Made by a program: the position numbers and the translations under genes
Source: Spinacia oleracea
Taxonomy: Eukaryota > Streptophyta > Magnoliopsida > Caryophyllales > Amaranthaceae
Direction: 5' to 3'
Assembly: GCF_020520425.1 (NCBI RefSeq)
Contig: NC_079489.1
Coordinates: 21,104,001 to 21,168,000 of the forward strand
Length of the DNA stretch: 64,000 nucleotides
The notes under the pieces: generated by a model
Seen by the model: only the letters and a program-made list of their open reading frames with translations
Databases searched by the model: none
Told to the model about the DNA's origin: nothing
Shown here: positions 13,783 to 25,723 of the stretch, piece by piece
Position numbering within the stretch: position 1 is the first letter of the stretch
Layout: each line of letters begins with the position of its first letter

Positions 13783-16700
13783 CTTTAGAAATTTGCTTAC
13801 TTATTCATTTGGTTTAGAAGAAGGTGAATTTCTTTGTCCTAGTGAAGACTTATTGTTTCATATCTTTTGTTTTCTCAATAAACTTGCATTTTTGTTTCAT
13901 AAGATTTTGATTGTTCTTCATTTACCTGTCACTGTTTGTGAATACCCTTATCGGGGATGGGAAAATGAGTGCCTCCATGTTTCAGGATCTAATTAGAATG
14001 GTATGCAGGTGCTGTTATCTCAATGTACTGGATCAAATAGAGGGGGGTTTTCAGTTGTTTCCACAGCCAAAGGGACTGCTCGTCTTGATGGTGTGTTTAA
14101 CATTGTTTCCTACGATTCTGTTCCCAAGCTACAGGGGACTCTTATGTCATCCGAATTTAAGGTGAATATATCTCTTTTTCATGCATAGGTTGAAATGACT
14201 CATGGAGCTTTATTTCATCTAGTATTCCCCTCAACCCCCACTATAGATGGCACTGAGTCGAGTCGGCCCGAGGCATGAAAAAAGCACGGCCCGGCACGAG
14301 CGCGAAGTCATTGGCCGTGGGCTGGGCCTGGGTCATTGTTTTTTGAAAAGAGCACAAGGCACACCACGGCCCGACACGACAAAGCACATTAAATTGAGTG
14401 AAATTAGGCTTAGGCACGCCAGCCTGACCCCGCCCGGCACGAGGGCACATGGACTTGAGCCGTACCTGGACCGTAATTTTGAAAATATCACTCCGGCCCA
14501 TATGGGCCCATTCAGGCCCAAGACATGTGGACTCGACACAAAATCCGTTCCGACCCAAACAATCCTTACCCCCTATCCATCCCCACTCCATTCCATTATT
14601 ATTATTTCCATCCCACTCCTTGAAGAAAATCTCACCTCTGGTGACTACTGTTCTGTGTTCTGTACTTTGCGCTTATTTTTAGCTGTTAACTCTTGTTGTT
14701 TGATGTACAGAACTTTGTTGAAGGAGATGGCTTTTAGTTTGTAGTCGTGTTCGTTTATCTTGTATCTTGTTTCTTAATATTTAGGTTTAGCCTTTTCAAC
14801 AAGTCTCGTGTACGGGCGCTCCCTTTCCCTTTTTAACTAGAAATTGCAAAAGTGAGTTGAAGTCCCCACAAAACATAGCTGGCCAGAGTATTAAAGGCCA
14901 GTCCAAGTCGTGGCCCTGGCTCTGATACCATGATAACTGTTTCATTCCTATTTCACCAGTCAATTAGCAGGTTCAGGATAAACAGATTTTACAGTGAATA
15001 GCCTGTAGGTCATTTCTGGAACAAACTCTGCAACGCTATAGTGCCTATAGTAAGGCCACGAATTAAGTAAGGAGCAGACAAGAAAAACCAATTGTCAGTG
15101 CTGTACTTTGACAGCACTAATGTGCCTAGAAGCCTAGTTCATTATTATGACTATGAGTGGATAATACATGATTTTTGTTGGTGCCAAGCGAATGTTTATC
15201 AGCTTAACATTCCAGCATATCCGGAAGCCTTTGTGAGATTTTGAGTAGCAAATACCTAGTTTTCTATATGATAAATTTAGGTTTCAGTAAGGAAGTTTCT
15301 TGAAGGTCAAATTCCTTTAGCCTATTTTCTGGGCATGTTCATATTAGTTTGGCTATGTTATTTATGATTTTTTTGCATAAGTGATATTGTTTAGGGAAAG
15401 CTAGATATTGTATTCCATGCAGATCTTTTCGAGGCTGGAACACTATCAATTTAGGATGCTCGGACTCGCCCCACCACCCCTCCGTACCGGTGTCGACACG
15501 ACACGACGCGGGTGTGGACACGGAATCCGGACCGGACTCACCATGGGGAAAATGGACTCGTCTTTTAGGGTTTTGTAAACCTAGATCTGAAAATAGAAGC
15601 CTCGAATCAGGGATATGGAGACCGAGACCTTAAGGCTTTTGGTCGCCTGAGAAATGCGAGCTCACTAGGATATTCGCCGGCTGGGTGATGCTCTTGGATG
15701 TTTTGCAGACAGACTCCATGGAAGTCGATAGCTTTAGGTTTTTGTAAAAGTAAGGAAGCAGGTGTGGACAACTGTCAGCCACTATCTCCTATTTAAAAGT
15801 GAATTAAAATAATAATAACATGGGATAATGGGCTTGCCAGCTGTTTTATTTATTTATTTTTATTAAATTTTGAGATTCTTTTTGACTTCTAACCCCCATT
15901 TTCTTTTGGGAATAGAGATCACGTGTATTAATATTTTACTGGTTTCAACTTTCAAAACATTTTTACTTTTAAAATTCTTTTATAATCTTACAAAAATACG
16001 TATTAATATTTATTTATACACTTATTATAAATATTGAAGTAAATAAGTTAATATTTTTTTAATAGTTGCCGGGTCCTCGAGTCCGTATCTGAATTTTGGA
16101 CACTTCTAAAACGTGTCCCCGAGTCCTTAATTATTAAAAAGTTCGGGTCCGACCCTTAGACCCGTACCCGAGTCGGACACCCATACCCGAGTCCGAGCAT
16201 CCTAGCAATGAATTGAGTGTATTAGTGATTGATTGTCCTATGTCCTATAATAGTTGTCTTTTTTATCCCTTTTTAGGTATCTTAAAATATTTTAAGTTTC
16301 TAACAATAATGCTACCTATTTTTTTTCGTTTTCTTTAGTTTAACAAAATTTTGAAAAAAGTGAATGGGTGTAATTAAAAGGTGGATAAAGTATGAATGAG
16401 TGAGGAGGAGGGTGTGTGTAAGAAAGTGGTGAGAGAGGGGGAATGTGTAAATATTGTTGGGTAAGAATGTAAGATAGTAAAGTGGGGTTTTGCCAAAAAG
16501 GAACAAAGTAAAAGTGAGTAGAACAAAATTTTAAAAAATTCTCAAAGGAAATTGAGTAGAACCAAAAAAACGGAGGCAGTGTTCATAGCATTTAATATGC
16601 CAGAAAACCAAATGCTCATTGGTTAAATGTGGGGAAAATAGGGGTGGAAGACATCACAATCAATGTTGTCCCTTGATATTTTTCATTCCCTAAATATGAC

Positions 16701-19700
16701 CACTATCAATGGGTGGACTGTGGAGGGCATATTTTTGAGTAGATTTTCCCTCTAAACAATTGTCTTAATTCCCTACACTTGTTTGCTTTTGTAACTTTCA
16801 TATGCTTGCCTCTGTGACTTGTAATATTGCTTCTTCTATCAAATCTCTGTGACTTGTCTAAAGGTATGATTGTATTCTAGGTGACTATTTGGTTTGGTTT
16901 CTTTCATTTCCGCCTATCAAAGCCCCCCTCCCCCAACACACACACACACGGCGCATTTTATGTTTCCACCTAAATTCTGTCATCCATGTCTGTCAACCAG
17001 TATCTGTACCCATAACACATTTTATTTTTGGTCAGAGCTATATTTTGCATGAGTTTTGACACATTCTGTTTTCTTAAGAACATGATCTCGGTTTCAAAAA
17101 AATGTTAATTCTGAGTTCAGCTTGACAAAGTTCAAATTCTAGGAAAAGTATGGATAGAAACAAAGAATGCTCTTGAAATCTGGTAGCACACCATTCAAAA
17201 TTACCTCAAGACTTAGATCTCTTAGATTTGTAGGCTTAAGAAATATAAATATGAAGCATTATGTCACGTGTAATTTAGTTGAGAGTCCTAGTGGTGGATA
17301 TTTTCCAGAGGATATCTCCACAAGAAAAGTTGTTTGTTTGATTCTCTTATTGAGCTTTATTTAGACTTGCTAGCTCGCTTCTTTAATTGTATTTTTTGAT
17401 TTAGTGTCTTAGGAGGGTTCACTATCCCTTTTCTGTATTCAGTCTGTGAAAATTTGTTTTGGATTTGAACCGATATTTGTCTGTCTAAACCTGGTCCGTT
17501 GGCTGATCACTGGCCTGCTCCCTGTTCCCAAAATGCAACACTCTGTCTCACTGTTGGTCTGGATGCCTGGTATTGATTTCTTGGCTCCTTTCTTGCCTTG
17601 GCCTGCAAGAAAAAACATATTTTTGAGGAAATAGATAAAATACTGCTACTCTTGCAATTGGCTGAATTTTGTTAGTTTCTGTTTCTTCGGTTATAAGTGT
17701 GGTTGGTGAATTTAATTTAGTGATGGGTTTTACTTGAAATTGTAAATAAAAATTAAGGTAAAAGTCTTAGGAACTATTGTGTTTATGCAGGTCGTCATAG
17801 CAGATGAGTCACATTATTTGAAGAATGCTCAAGCAAAGAGGACATCTGCCTCTCTTCCGGTTATAGAGGTCCTCTCTCTCTCTGAGCTGCATCTTTTCTC
17901 CCTGGGTGTGTTCTCTTTCTACAGTTTTTGACCTGTAAAACTTCTCTGTGCAATTTCAGAAAGCGCAGTATGCAATTTTGCTTAGTGGAACTCCTGCACT
18001 GTCCAGGCCTATCGAGCTATTCAAGCAGGTGATTTTTGACCCATGATTGGTGCTTGACCTTAATTTGGTTCTCTTGTTCTATTGAGTTTTATTTTGATTT
18101 TATTCTTTTTAATTTTGGATTCAGCTAGAAGCACTATGTCCTGGTGTCTACAAGAATGTCCATGAATATGGCAACCGATATTGCAAGGGTGTAAGTGATT
18201 CACTTGCTTGCTCATATGCTTTAGTGTCCGAAATTGTGTTTACTTTTATTTTACGCTTACGAACCACATAAATTTGTTATGAATTTTCAGGGTGTATTTG
18301 GATTATATCAAGGTGCAAGTAACCATGAAGAATTGCACAATTTAATGAAAGCAACACTCGTGATACGTAGGCTCAAGAAGGATGTTCTTTATGAACTTCC
18401 TGTAAAACGCAGGCAGCAGGTAATGCTGTTGTCTAGGCTGCACCACATTGCTGCTGATGTTTTTTGTTTCTGATGGTTATAGCTTTTTATGGCTTCATTA
18501 TATTGAAATTATTGATACCTTTTTCATTGGTTATTTGTCAAAAGAAAACTTTTTGAACAATTGTTCATCAAGACTTTTTTTATCTTTCCTTGTTACTGTG
18601 GACGTAGCTATTCGCTAATGTGATGGACATGATAAAATTTATCTGTGCTTGATGTTTGTTCTTTACCCAAGTTTCATTGAGGATGAATTTATTTGTTATG
18701 AGAGCTCTTAACGAGTTAACGAGGTAATTCTGTGATTTCTTATTATTCAGTAGATGCAGACATACTAAGGGTTTAGAGCACCCCTCCCCGTAGTTAGGTA
18801 CAGGCAAAGAAAAAATGTCAAGTAACATAAAAGAGGGGTTGAAATGTTAAATAAGATTTTGTTAAATTAATTGTACATGGCAACATATTCCTTGCTACAA
18901 TATAATTATATTAGCATATATACCATACTCATTTTTCTGATAAATGATCGAATGCCATTGATTGTTGATTATTAGGTCTTTCTGGATCTGGCTGAAAAAG
19001 ACTTGAGACAAATTAAGGCTTTGTTTCTTGAGGTATGCATCCTTTCATATGTATAAATTAGCCTTCAAATATACGGTGATAAGTTATTGTTGATGCAGAC
19101 TTTCTGCAAATGTTATTTTAAAAATCAGTAGTGTTTATGCACAAGGGCAAGTTAGCTTTCTTCAGAAAAGCCTCCATTCCCCCACCCACACAACCTTTTT
19201 TTTATCAGAGGAGGTGTTTTTTCCCCTTATCACTAGGTTACTGACTGTTCATGGCTGCATTTAATGCTTATGCCGCCAAGAAAAAGTTTCCGATATTCTG
19301 AACTGTGTAATATTTTCATGTCTGCTTTTGCAGCTGGGTATGGTGAAAGACAGAATTAAAGCTAGCCAGTCCAAGGAAGAACACGAGTCTCTCAAATTTA
19401 CTGAAAAAGGTTTGATTAATAAGGTACATTTTCTGCTGTATTTCTGCTAAAATTAATGACACAGTCACACATTGCAGCATTTCTTTTAGCTCTATGAAGT
19501 ATTAACTATATCAATGGTTTTCTGTCATGCCTTGCTATTCTACAGATATATACTGATTCTGCAGAAGCTAAGATTCCAGCAGTTAAAGAGTACTTGGGAA
19601 CAGTCATTGAGGTGAGTTCATTACCCGGGATGAGAATAAAGGACGAAAACTGGGATCAGGGGAATCTATATACGAAGTATATCTTTGTTCTGTACGAAGT

Positions 19701-21483
19701 TATGATAATCTTATCCAGGGTATTTATACTCTGTATATTATAAATTAGGATAGGGAGAAGCTAGCAAGTTCGAATGATCTCTGCTGTCTTTGGATCTTGA
19801 ACTCGTCATTTTACTTTTGTTTACACAATAAAAAGATGTGTTGCATAAAAAAAAAAGATGTGTTGTTCTTTAGTTTGTTTCGTCTTCTCTCTGCCATGAG
19901 GCTACAACCTCGAGTCGAAGGTCTGTATTTCCTACTGGCCTTCTTCGTAGTGTTTTTTTTGGTCCTTTTCTTTTAGTTTTCCTGATCCCTACCCCTTTGT
20001 CATATTATGGGGATGTTAGCTTATGTGATGGGTCGTTCATGTTGCTTACATATTTTTCCTTTGGACTTCAAACGAGGCAGGCTGGGTGTAAGTTTCTAAT
20101 ATTTGCTCACCATCAACCAATGATTGAAGCAATACACCAGTTCTTACTGGTGAGTCCTTTATACTTTTGTTTTTCTGTAACTCGGTAAATTAACTGTCCC
20201 AGATGACCCACCCCCTTGGAGACTAAGGGATGGCCCGGGTGGGAAATTTCCCTATGGAAACAAAACACGGGGTTGGGATTGCTGAGAATCAGACCCCAAT
20301 CTATTTAGATCCCTTTTCATTCTTCTGTAGGCCGGTCAGACCATTATTACGCATTATATCTTTTCAGCTTGACATATTCTGACTTCATTATTGAATCTCC
20401 AGAAGAAGAAAGTTGGTTGCATCCGCATTGATGGTAGTACACCTGCAGCATCTAGACAAGCCCTGGTTACAGACTTTCAGGAAAAAGAAACAATTAAGGC
20501 TGCAGTTGTATGGAAATACTACCTTGACTTTTTTGTTGTTGTACTCCTCTATTGGGATTGCTAAATAAGTTTACTTCTAAGCTTTAATTTTCTTGACTTT
20601 CGTCTTTCAGCTGTCAATCAAAGCTGGAGGTGTTGGTTTAACTCTAACAGCCGCAAGCACAGTTATTTTTGCTGAGCTGTCCTGGACTCCTGGTGACTTG
20701 ATACAAGCCGAAGATCGTGCTCATAGAATCGGTCAGGTATCTGATTTAGCAAGAAAACTTTGAATCCTCTGTATTAAATCAGTCTGATGTATTCCTACAT
20801 CAGGCAATATTCAATCATTATTGCCTTATAGTCTGTATTATTAACGTACTTTAAGAGCTAGCCAAATCTTCCTAATCTCTAGTTTTTCTCCCTCATTTTG
20901 TTAGGTCTCTTCGGTTAATGTGTATTACCTTCTAGCAAATGACACAGTTGATGATATTATCTGGTATGGTGTGACTTACTCTATATTCTGTGTTTTGAGT
21001 TTTGTAATGTGCAAGAGTTAGGTTTAGATGTGATCAAAATGATGTCAATGAAAGTAACTAACAAAATACTATTTATTTTTTTCCTTCTTTGCAGGGATGT
21101 TGTTCAGCACAAATTAGAAAATCTGGGACAGGTTATAATTTTTTCCAAATTGCATGTTCCTTGGTTTTTCTTTAGTGTTTTTTGCGTCTTGTTGCTGAAA
21201 TGAAAATCGAATCCTTAATTTTTTTATTTTTTTGTTATAATATTAGGTTCTTGACGGACAAGATAATACCATGGAAGTTTCACACAGCCAACTAAGAAGT
21301 AGCCCTGCAAAGCGAACACTCAACTCTTACAGCTCTCCTACTTGTAGCCCTAAGAAGCAAAAAACAGTTAACTCATACAGCTCGCCTACTTGTAGCCCTA
21401 TGAAGCAGAAAACACTCGACTGTTACCTGAAACGATGTAGTTCAGATACAGCTGATGCCGAGCCTAACTCTAAACATCCGTAA
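2690..21483 (+). CDS. CHR18: SMARCAL1-like annealing helicase (SNF2 with HARP domain)
   Basis: ATP-driven enzyme expected in the nucleus, rewinding RPA-coated DNA at stalled replication forks (family knowledge). My model has 24 exons encoding 727 aa: 2690-2926, 5211-5268, 5638-5726, 5809-5864, 5948-6023, 6279-6345, 9634-9700, 9877-9943, 11247-11330, 11655-11696, 14009-14161, 17791-17868, 17960-18028, 18125-18190, 18291-18419, 18976-19032, 19334-19423, 19546-19611, 20081-20149, 20403-20507, 20611-20736, 20905-20963, 21095-21131, 21247-21483. All phases join and all junctions are GT-AG. Visible parts: acidic N-terminal helix; HARP-type region about 107-190; Walker A DEMGLGKT (K236); DESH box 337-340; LLSGTP; C-terminal helicase lobe ending [11 protein letters not shown]. 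The last exon repeats QKT-V/L-x-x-Y motifs. Introns 1, 6, 10 and 11 are swollen by transposons. The locus appears intact. Confidence 0.93.
4169..4830. mobile_element. hAT-type MITE in intron 1 of the helicase gene
   Basis: The ends TAGGGATGTCAATGGGGCGG and GCCCCACTGACATCCCTA are inverted copies. They are flanked by the exact 8-bp duplication AAGAAGAT at 4161-4168 and 4831-4838. An 8-bp duplication points to hAT. The interior consists of GC-rich CCCCATCCCC and GGGGATGGGG blocks of opposite strand sense, which could fold back over much of its length. The long open frames in it are repeat artefacts. Confidence 0.8.
6488..6748. mobile_element. Probable small MITE in intron 6
   Basis: CCTGTTTGGCAAG near the left end and CTAAACAAACCCTAAG at the right are imperfect inverted ends of a kind common in plant hAT-type MITEs. 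No target duplication was identified. Ends are approximate. Confidence 0.35.
7162..8262. mobile_element. Stowaway-like MITE split by a hAT insertion
   Basis: The left end CTCCCTCCACCCCTTAATAC and the right end GTATTAAGGGGCGGGGGGAG are inverted and each abuts TA, the Tc1/mariner-Stowaway target duplication. Removing the internal hAT element (7250-8011) leaves a MITE of about 330 bp. It lies in intron 6 of the CHR18-like gene. Confidence 0.7.
7250..8011. mobile_element. hAT element nested in a Stowaway MITE
   Basis: The left end begins CAGGGTCCTGACC and the right end finishes GGGCCGGGGCTG. Flanks are ACTTTTAC (7242-7249) and ACTTTTAT (8012-8019), an 8-bp duplication with one change. The GGGCCC and CCTAGG-rich ends resemble those of the hAT element at 36011-45000, so both probably belong to one family. 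No transposase is visible. Confidence 0.65.
8300..8838. mobile_element. hAT-type MITE with GCGC-rich ends
   Basis: The exact 8-bp duplication TGCTAGAA occurs at 8292-8299 and 8839-8846. Ends read CAATGTTTAAAAATGCGC and, reversed, CAGTGTATAAAGAAGGGC. Subterminal GCGC and AAGCGC motifs recur on both sides. Non-coding, in intron 6 of the helicase gene. Confidence 0.7.
9450..9471. repeat. Poly-G tract
   Basis: About twenty consecutive G residues in intron 6, following CTATC. The exact length may be affected by sequencing error. Confidence 0.85.
10700..10801 (+). repeat. Perfect tandem duplication of a 51-bp unit
   Basis: The unit starting GGCTCACTGTTTTATGGCCT is repeated twice in direct succession without a visible mismatch, in intron 8 of the helicase gene. 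It is a recent local duplication or an assembly artefact. Confidence 0.9.
12966..13714 (+). mobile_element. Small non-autonomous Helitron in intron 10
   Basis: The 3' end is clear: a perfect palindrome CCGTGCATGCACGG (13689-13702), eight bases, then CTAG at 13711-13714 followed by T. The 5' end is inferred as TCTATAACTTCATAC, preceded by A, which fits Helitron A|T insertion. A Stowaway MITE (13179-13574) is nested inside. Confidence 0.6.
13179..13574. mobile_element. Stowaway-like MITE nested in a Helitron
   Basis: Ends CTCCCTCCATTCCCTTTTGT and CAAAAGGGAACGGAGGGAG are inverted copies bounded by TA dinucleotides. The interior is AT-rich and non-coding. Confidence 0.8.
13724..13782. repeat. 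CA/TA microsatellite
   Basis: Runs of (CA)n with a terminal (TA)n directly after the Helitron 3' end in intron 10. Confidence 0.9.
14240..14540. repeat. GC-rich interspersed repeat in intron 11
   Basis: A GC-rich block (CGGCCCGGCACGAG, GGGCTGGGCCTGGG, GGCCCATATGGGCCC) interrupts an AT-rich intron. Partial inverted GTCGAGTC motifs lie near both sides. It looks like an interspersed repeat, but neither clean termini nor a target duplication were found. Open frames here are not genes. Confidence 0.45.
15452..16204. mobile_element. DNA transposon or MITE with 17-bp inverted ends
   Basis: The left end TAGGATGCTCGGACTCG is repeated in inverted form at the right end, finishing ATCCTA at 16204. Subterminal CGGGTCC and CGGACAC motifs recur. 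No target duplication was recognised, so the superfamily is undetermined. It lies in intron 11 of the helicase gene. Confidence 0.6.
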
Positions 21484-21742
21484 TTTTGACACATTTTATA
21501 ACAAGGTCATAATGTACTACGTAGCTGTATAATTAGTTCTTTTGTAGATGTACATAAGTTCACAGCGGCTATGTAAATTGCAGAAGCCGTCTCCTGTTGA
21601 TATCTGTATCATATTACAACCATGTACTTCTGAGAAATGAATTTTGATTCTTCCCTTGCTTATTGTCTAACGTGGAGGCGTTCCCTATTTATTACTATCA
21701 CACTAATAACTAATCACAGTATTTGCAAGTTCTTGTATGCTA

Positions 21743-22059
21743 CTCCCTTCGTTTCTTTTTGTTTGTTACGTATGGACTTTTGCACGTATATTAACGTATA
21801 ATAAATATTTTTTTGTTTTTTTATTAAAAAAATAAACCCAAGTAAAACCTCAATCCATAATCATTACAATAACCAATAAGATTGTTTTATTTATCAAAAT
21901 GAACCAATAATGGAAAAAGCACAAAGATTGCTTACTTAACATACTTGGAAAATTGTATGATAGTATAATAAGTTTATAAAAGAAAAGATTCTCTCATGTA
22001 ACAAACATTGTGAAACACCCTGAAAGGAATACGTAACAAATAAAAAGAAACGGAGGGAG
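21743..22059. mobile_element. Stowaway-like MITE between convergent genes
   Basis: Ends CTCCCTTCGTTTCTTTTTGT and AAAAAGAAACGGAGGGAG are inverted and flanked by TA. It sits about 260 bp after the helicase stop codon, between it and the DGAT3-like stop codon. Confidence 0.8.
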
Positions 22060-22065
22060 TACGAT

Positions 22066-22527
22066 TTTAGCATTTTCTATTAACAAATTACCTCTTATCA
22101 TCCGATTTAATGTTTTTTCCTCATCCTGAGATGACTACAAAATCGGAACTTAAATTGAATCAAATACTGTATTATCCAAGGGAATATCTTATGATAATTA
22201 CCTGCATTAAGCATTATATTCAAATTTTGATCACAAAAAAATTTCAGCAAACATAACTTATATTGAATAACTACCCAATTAATAAGAGGGTTATGTACAA
22301 CACAAAACAGAAGAAAATCTTATGGCAGATTTAAAGACTCTCCAAAGTAATGATTCTAACATTGACATTTGACAGGAATGCGTCAATTTCATGTTCTAAT
22401 ACTTGGGTAGTTTTCCTGCTTCAGTTCAGAACTTCAGACACTCTGAAATTGCACCTTGGATTTCTGAACTCTCAATCTTGATGTTTTCTTTCAACCTTCT
22501 TTATCAGCTACACAACTGATTTTAATA
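22066..22527. other. Intergenic: shared 3' region of two convergent genes
   Basis: No gene is seen. AT-rich sequence beyond the stop codon of the minus-strand DGAT3-like gene, presumably holding its 3' UTR and polyadenylation signals. Confidence 0.5.
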
Positions 22528-23931
22528 CTAGTAATTGCACCAAGCAGCAACTCGCACCTGGTCCTTAGACACTCCTTCTCCAGCAAAGTGGTTCGCAACA
22601 ATCAACTCTACATCTTCTAGACCAACTCCAATGCAGAGAGGATTACTAGCTTTCAAATAATCATTACCATTCAGAAGTCTGACATTAGGAGCAGTTTTAC
22701 ACTTGCCCATGCACTTGCACCCTTCAACAACTCCCTCATTACCCATCACTCTTTGAAACTCATTCATCAATGCTGGGGCACCTAATTTCTTGCACTTTCC
22801 GCCCATACAAACCTCTATCTTCTTCTTCCCCACTTTCGTCTGATTTACAGTAACAGTATCTGGGTTTAGTATTTGTATTCCTGCATCCTTATTTAAGGTC
22901 AAATCTAATATCATATTGCAGCAGTTTGATTCCAAATTTTGAGATGGTTGTTCCCTCGTAGATTGTTCTTGGAGTATGCTCGCTGTAGTTGATGGTTGCT
23001 CCTCGTTTTTGCTTTCAATTGGTCCAACAACGACTTTGTATTTCACAGTTTTCATGTCAATCACCTCATCATCACATTCGCTGTCACTTGACTCTGAGGA
23101 GGACGAGGATGATTCACAGTCCTCAGATTTACAATTCTTCATTTGTTCTTCTTCTGCTCTTAGAAGCTTCAATTGAGTTAACAGTGTCTCTGCTGCTTCC
23201 TAATTTATACAAAAAAATCAAACAAATAAGTACAACAAATAAAGAATTCATCACAGAAATATTTGCATTCCACAACATGAGCCCCAAAAAAGACATGAAA
23301 ACATCAAGGATTCTGCACCTCACAACTTACTAAAAGTAAAACATTTTCATAAAACAACCCCAATTTAGAATCTAATTACAAATTCCAATTCAATTTCACA
23401 ACACAATTTCCCACAGTAGGTCTAGTACACAAGTTTTCACGATCTCAGGTATCTTAAACATAAAATCAGTAAAACATTATTGGAAAAAAATAATGATAAT
23501 CAGGAAGAAAGTGAACTTACAGAAATTATCCTGGATTTATCATCAGCAACAAAATCCAGATTATCTTTATTATCACAATCCAAACCCAACCCAAAACCTA
23601 AATCAGAAAAAGTTGATAAATCCTTAACCAAACCCTTCAACAATTTCATCCTCTTTTTCACTGGAATTCCATTCCACCCTTTCTTTCCCTTTTTCTCCCC
23701 ACAAAAAGGGGAAACCCCTGAATAATACTCCATGTGCCCTTTATCTTCAAACCCATGATTCCCAACTCTTAATTTGAAGCCCCTGGAACTGAGAATCCGA
23801 TTTCCTTTCCTGAAACAAACTTGTGAATTTGAAAAACATGAACTTTTTGAAGTTGCGACAAGTTTTCCTATGTGAGTAGTATAGCAACACGAAGAAGAAG
23901 GCTTCAGAACTACGCTGTTTAACACCTCCAT
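22528..23931 (-). CDS. DGAT3: Soluble diacylglycerol acyltransferase DGAT3 (2Fe-2S protein)
   Basis: DGAT3 proteins acylate diacylglycerol to triacylglycerol from the soluble phase, unlike membrane DGAT1/2 (family knowledge). Two exons, 23931-23521 and 23199-22528, join in phase 0 to give 360 aa. I chose the ATG at 23931 (MEVLNSVVLK) over further in-frame ATGs upstream because family members start with a MEV-type sequence as I recall. The intron is 321 bp, GT-AG. A Ser/Glu/Asp-rich linker lies about residues 164-186. The C-terminal thioredoxin-like ferredoxin domain carries C268-x4-C273 and C300-x3-C304 (plus C298), the expected 2Fe-2S ligands. I see no membrane segment. The N-terminus is Ser/Cys/basic-rich and could be a plastid targeting peptide; this is uncertain. 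The gene is convergent with the CHR18-like gene. Confidence 0.88.
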
Positions 23932-24895
23932 TGATTTTATTGTTGTTTTCTGCGGATTTTCTCTCCTGAATTTTGATTGCTGAATTCTCAAACCCAGAGG
24001 CATATGCCGAGGGTAATGTTTTATAGAGGAACTTTTGGGGTACGTGGCAAGAACTGGTTGGTTGAAAGAGAGATAAAGGTTTCGTGGAGTCAAATTTGTG
24101 TAGCACCTGCTTGGTTATTGCCGTTTTCTGTTTAGCACGCGTTAGCTTGTTCCCGCCATGCGTAAGGGATAACTATTGGCCGTACGATGAGTTTGGTGGT
24201 GATGTTAACGGTATAGATCTTTTTGACGTGGATGCCATTAGATTGCCCTGCTGGATAATACAAATTGTTTTTTTTCCTTTTTGTTGGCATAAATATTTAA
24301 TTCCTTTGTCTCTTTTATTCTTTACGTTTGTATTTTGCACGCATTTTAACGACTTATTAATGTGCATTAAAATTCCTCTATTTTTTTCATTTAAACAAGG
24401 AAAATTACGTTTATTTATAATATTTTCACATTTATCAAAATCTGATATTGGGAAAATGTGAAAAGTTTAATATCCAATGGAAAAGTCCGAGAGATTAAAT
24501 TTAATTGTTTAAAATAATAATTGGACACAAATTTTGATAGAATATTAAAGTATTTATGTGATAATATAAAAAAAATGTAAATAACATTTTGGGATACCAA
24601 AAAAGAAAAACGTAAAGAACAAAAAGAGACGAAAGTAATATTATTGTTTAAGTAACCTAATGAGAGTTTGAATACCGAGTTTGAATAGCTTATATACTTT
24701 CCATCCTGAATGAAAGATCTCACTTTTCCAGTCAAAATTAATAAAAATAACAAGTTTATTATTTTTATTTTTTCTAGAAATCATAAGGATACAATGTCTC
24801 ATAGTTTAGGATTTATTTCCGCAAGAAAACATTAAAAGCACCCGAATAATTTAAAATGTTACTCAAAAACACCAGAGACGATTATTAAAATCGCA
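23932..24895. other. Intergenic: DGAT3 promoter side
   Basis: No gene is seen. About 120 bp upstream of the chosen start continues open in the DGAT3 frame and is taken as 5' UTR. Beyond that the sequence is AT-rich with no motif I can assign. Confidence 0.4.
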
Positions 24896-25294
24896 ATAGT
24901 ATAGGCCCGTGTTGATGCACGGATTTCTATAAAATTAGAAAGTAAATAAAATAGTGAAATAGTTAGTCATTATATTTATGTTATTCAAATTTCCATTTTA
25001 AAGATATACAATATGTTTTTTTCCCCTTATTATTTGTATTTATATTCCATTCATTTAATACAAAATTTGCTATTTCCTTTTTTGTAAATGGTTATTTTTT
25101 CTTTTATTGCTAGCTTGAATTCTCCTTTTTTTTTTCTTGCTAATTGATTAGTGCTTGATTGAAGCATTAAAGTTGTGAATTGATCAGTTACCTTTTGAGT
25201 GGATGACGTGGTCGTTGATGTGGCATAGATTAGAAGGGAGTATTGGGGATTTGCTCACCTCTCATTAACCATCACTCTGCTTTAATTATATAGA
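24896..25294 (-). mobile_element. Short degraded Helitron, minus orientation
   Basis: Read on the minus strand, the 5' end is TCTATATAATTAAAGCAGAG preceded by A, close in style to the large Helitron at 31521. The 3' end has a hairpin (CCGTGCATCAACACGG), then GCCTATACTAT followed by T, where CTAG would be expected. Non-coding, about 400 bp. Confidence 0.5.
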
Positions 25295-25714
25295 TGTTTG
25301 TAGCCATTTATATGCAATTCAATATTCTGTAACTAGAGTTTCTCGAGGTGGAAGCTTTCACACACACACAAAAAAAAAAGGTGCTTAATTAACTTATTTA
25401 AACAACTTTTTAGCCAGTTATATGTTTATGAGAATTGTTTTATCTAATTGAATCTTTATTGTCAGCTTTAATATTTGTGATTATTTATTTTCTAGTGATA
25501 ATCTAATCTTCATCAAAAAAAATTGTTAGATCTCACGATTGAGAACCCTAATTACATAAAGTTAACTTTGTGATTTTGAATGAAGTTCTCTAGTTTTAAT
25601 GTTGTGACTGTAGACTATCCAATAAACACACCCAAAAGAAAGAAAAAAGTTTTTTCAAAGTGTGGAATTTCTGAAATTTTGATCATTTAGGGCTTGTTCG
25701 GTATTATTTTATAT
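25295..25714. other. Intergenic spacer
   Basis: AT-rich sequence between a degraded Helitron and the MULE target site; nothing recognised. Confidence 0.4.
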
Positions 25715-25723
25715 TTTTGTATT

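Noticed and set aside
14247-14744. 165-codon plus-strand ORF
   Set aside because: It runs through the GC-rich interspersed repeat and into intron sequence. No family is recognised.
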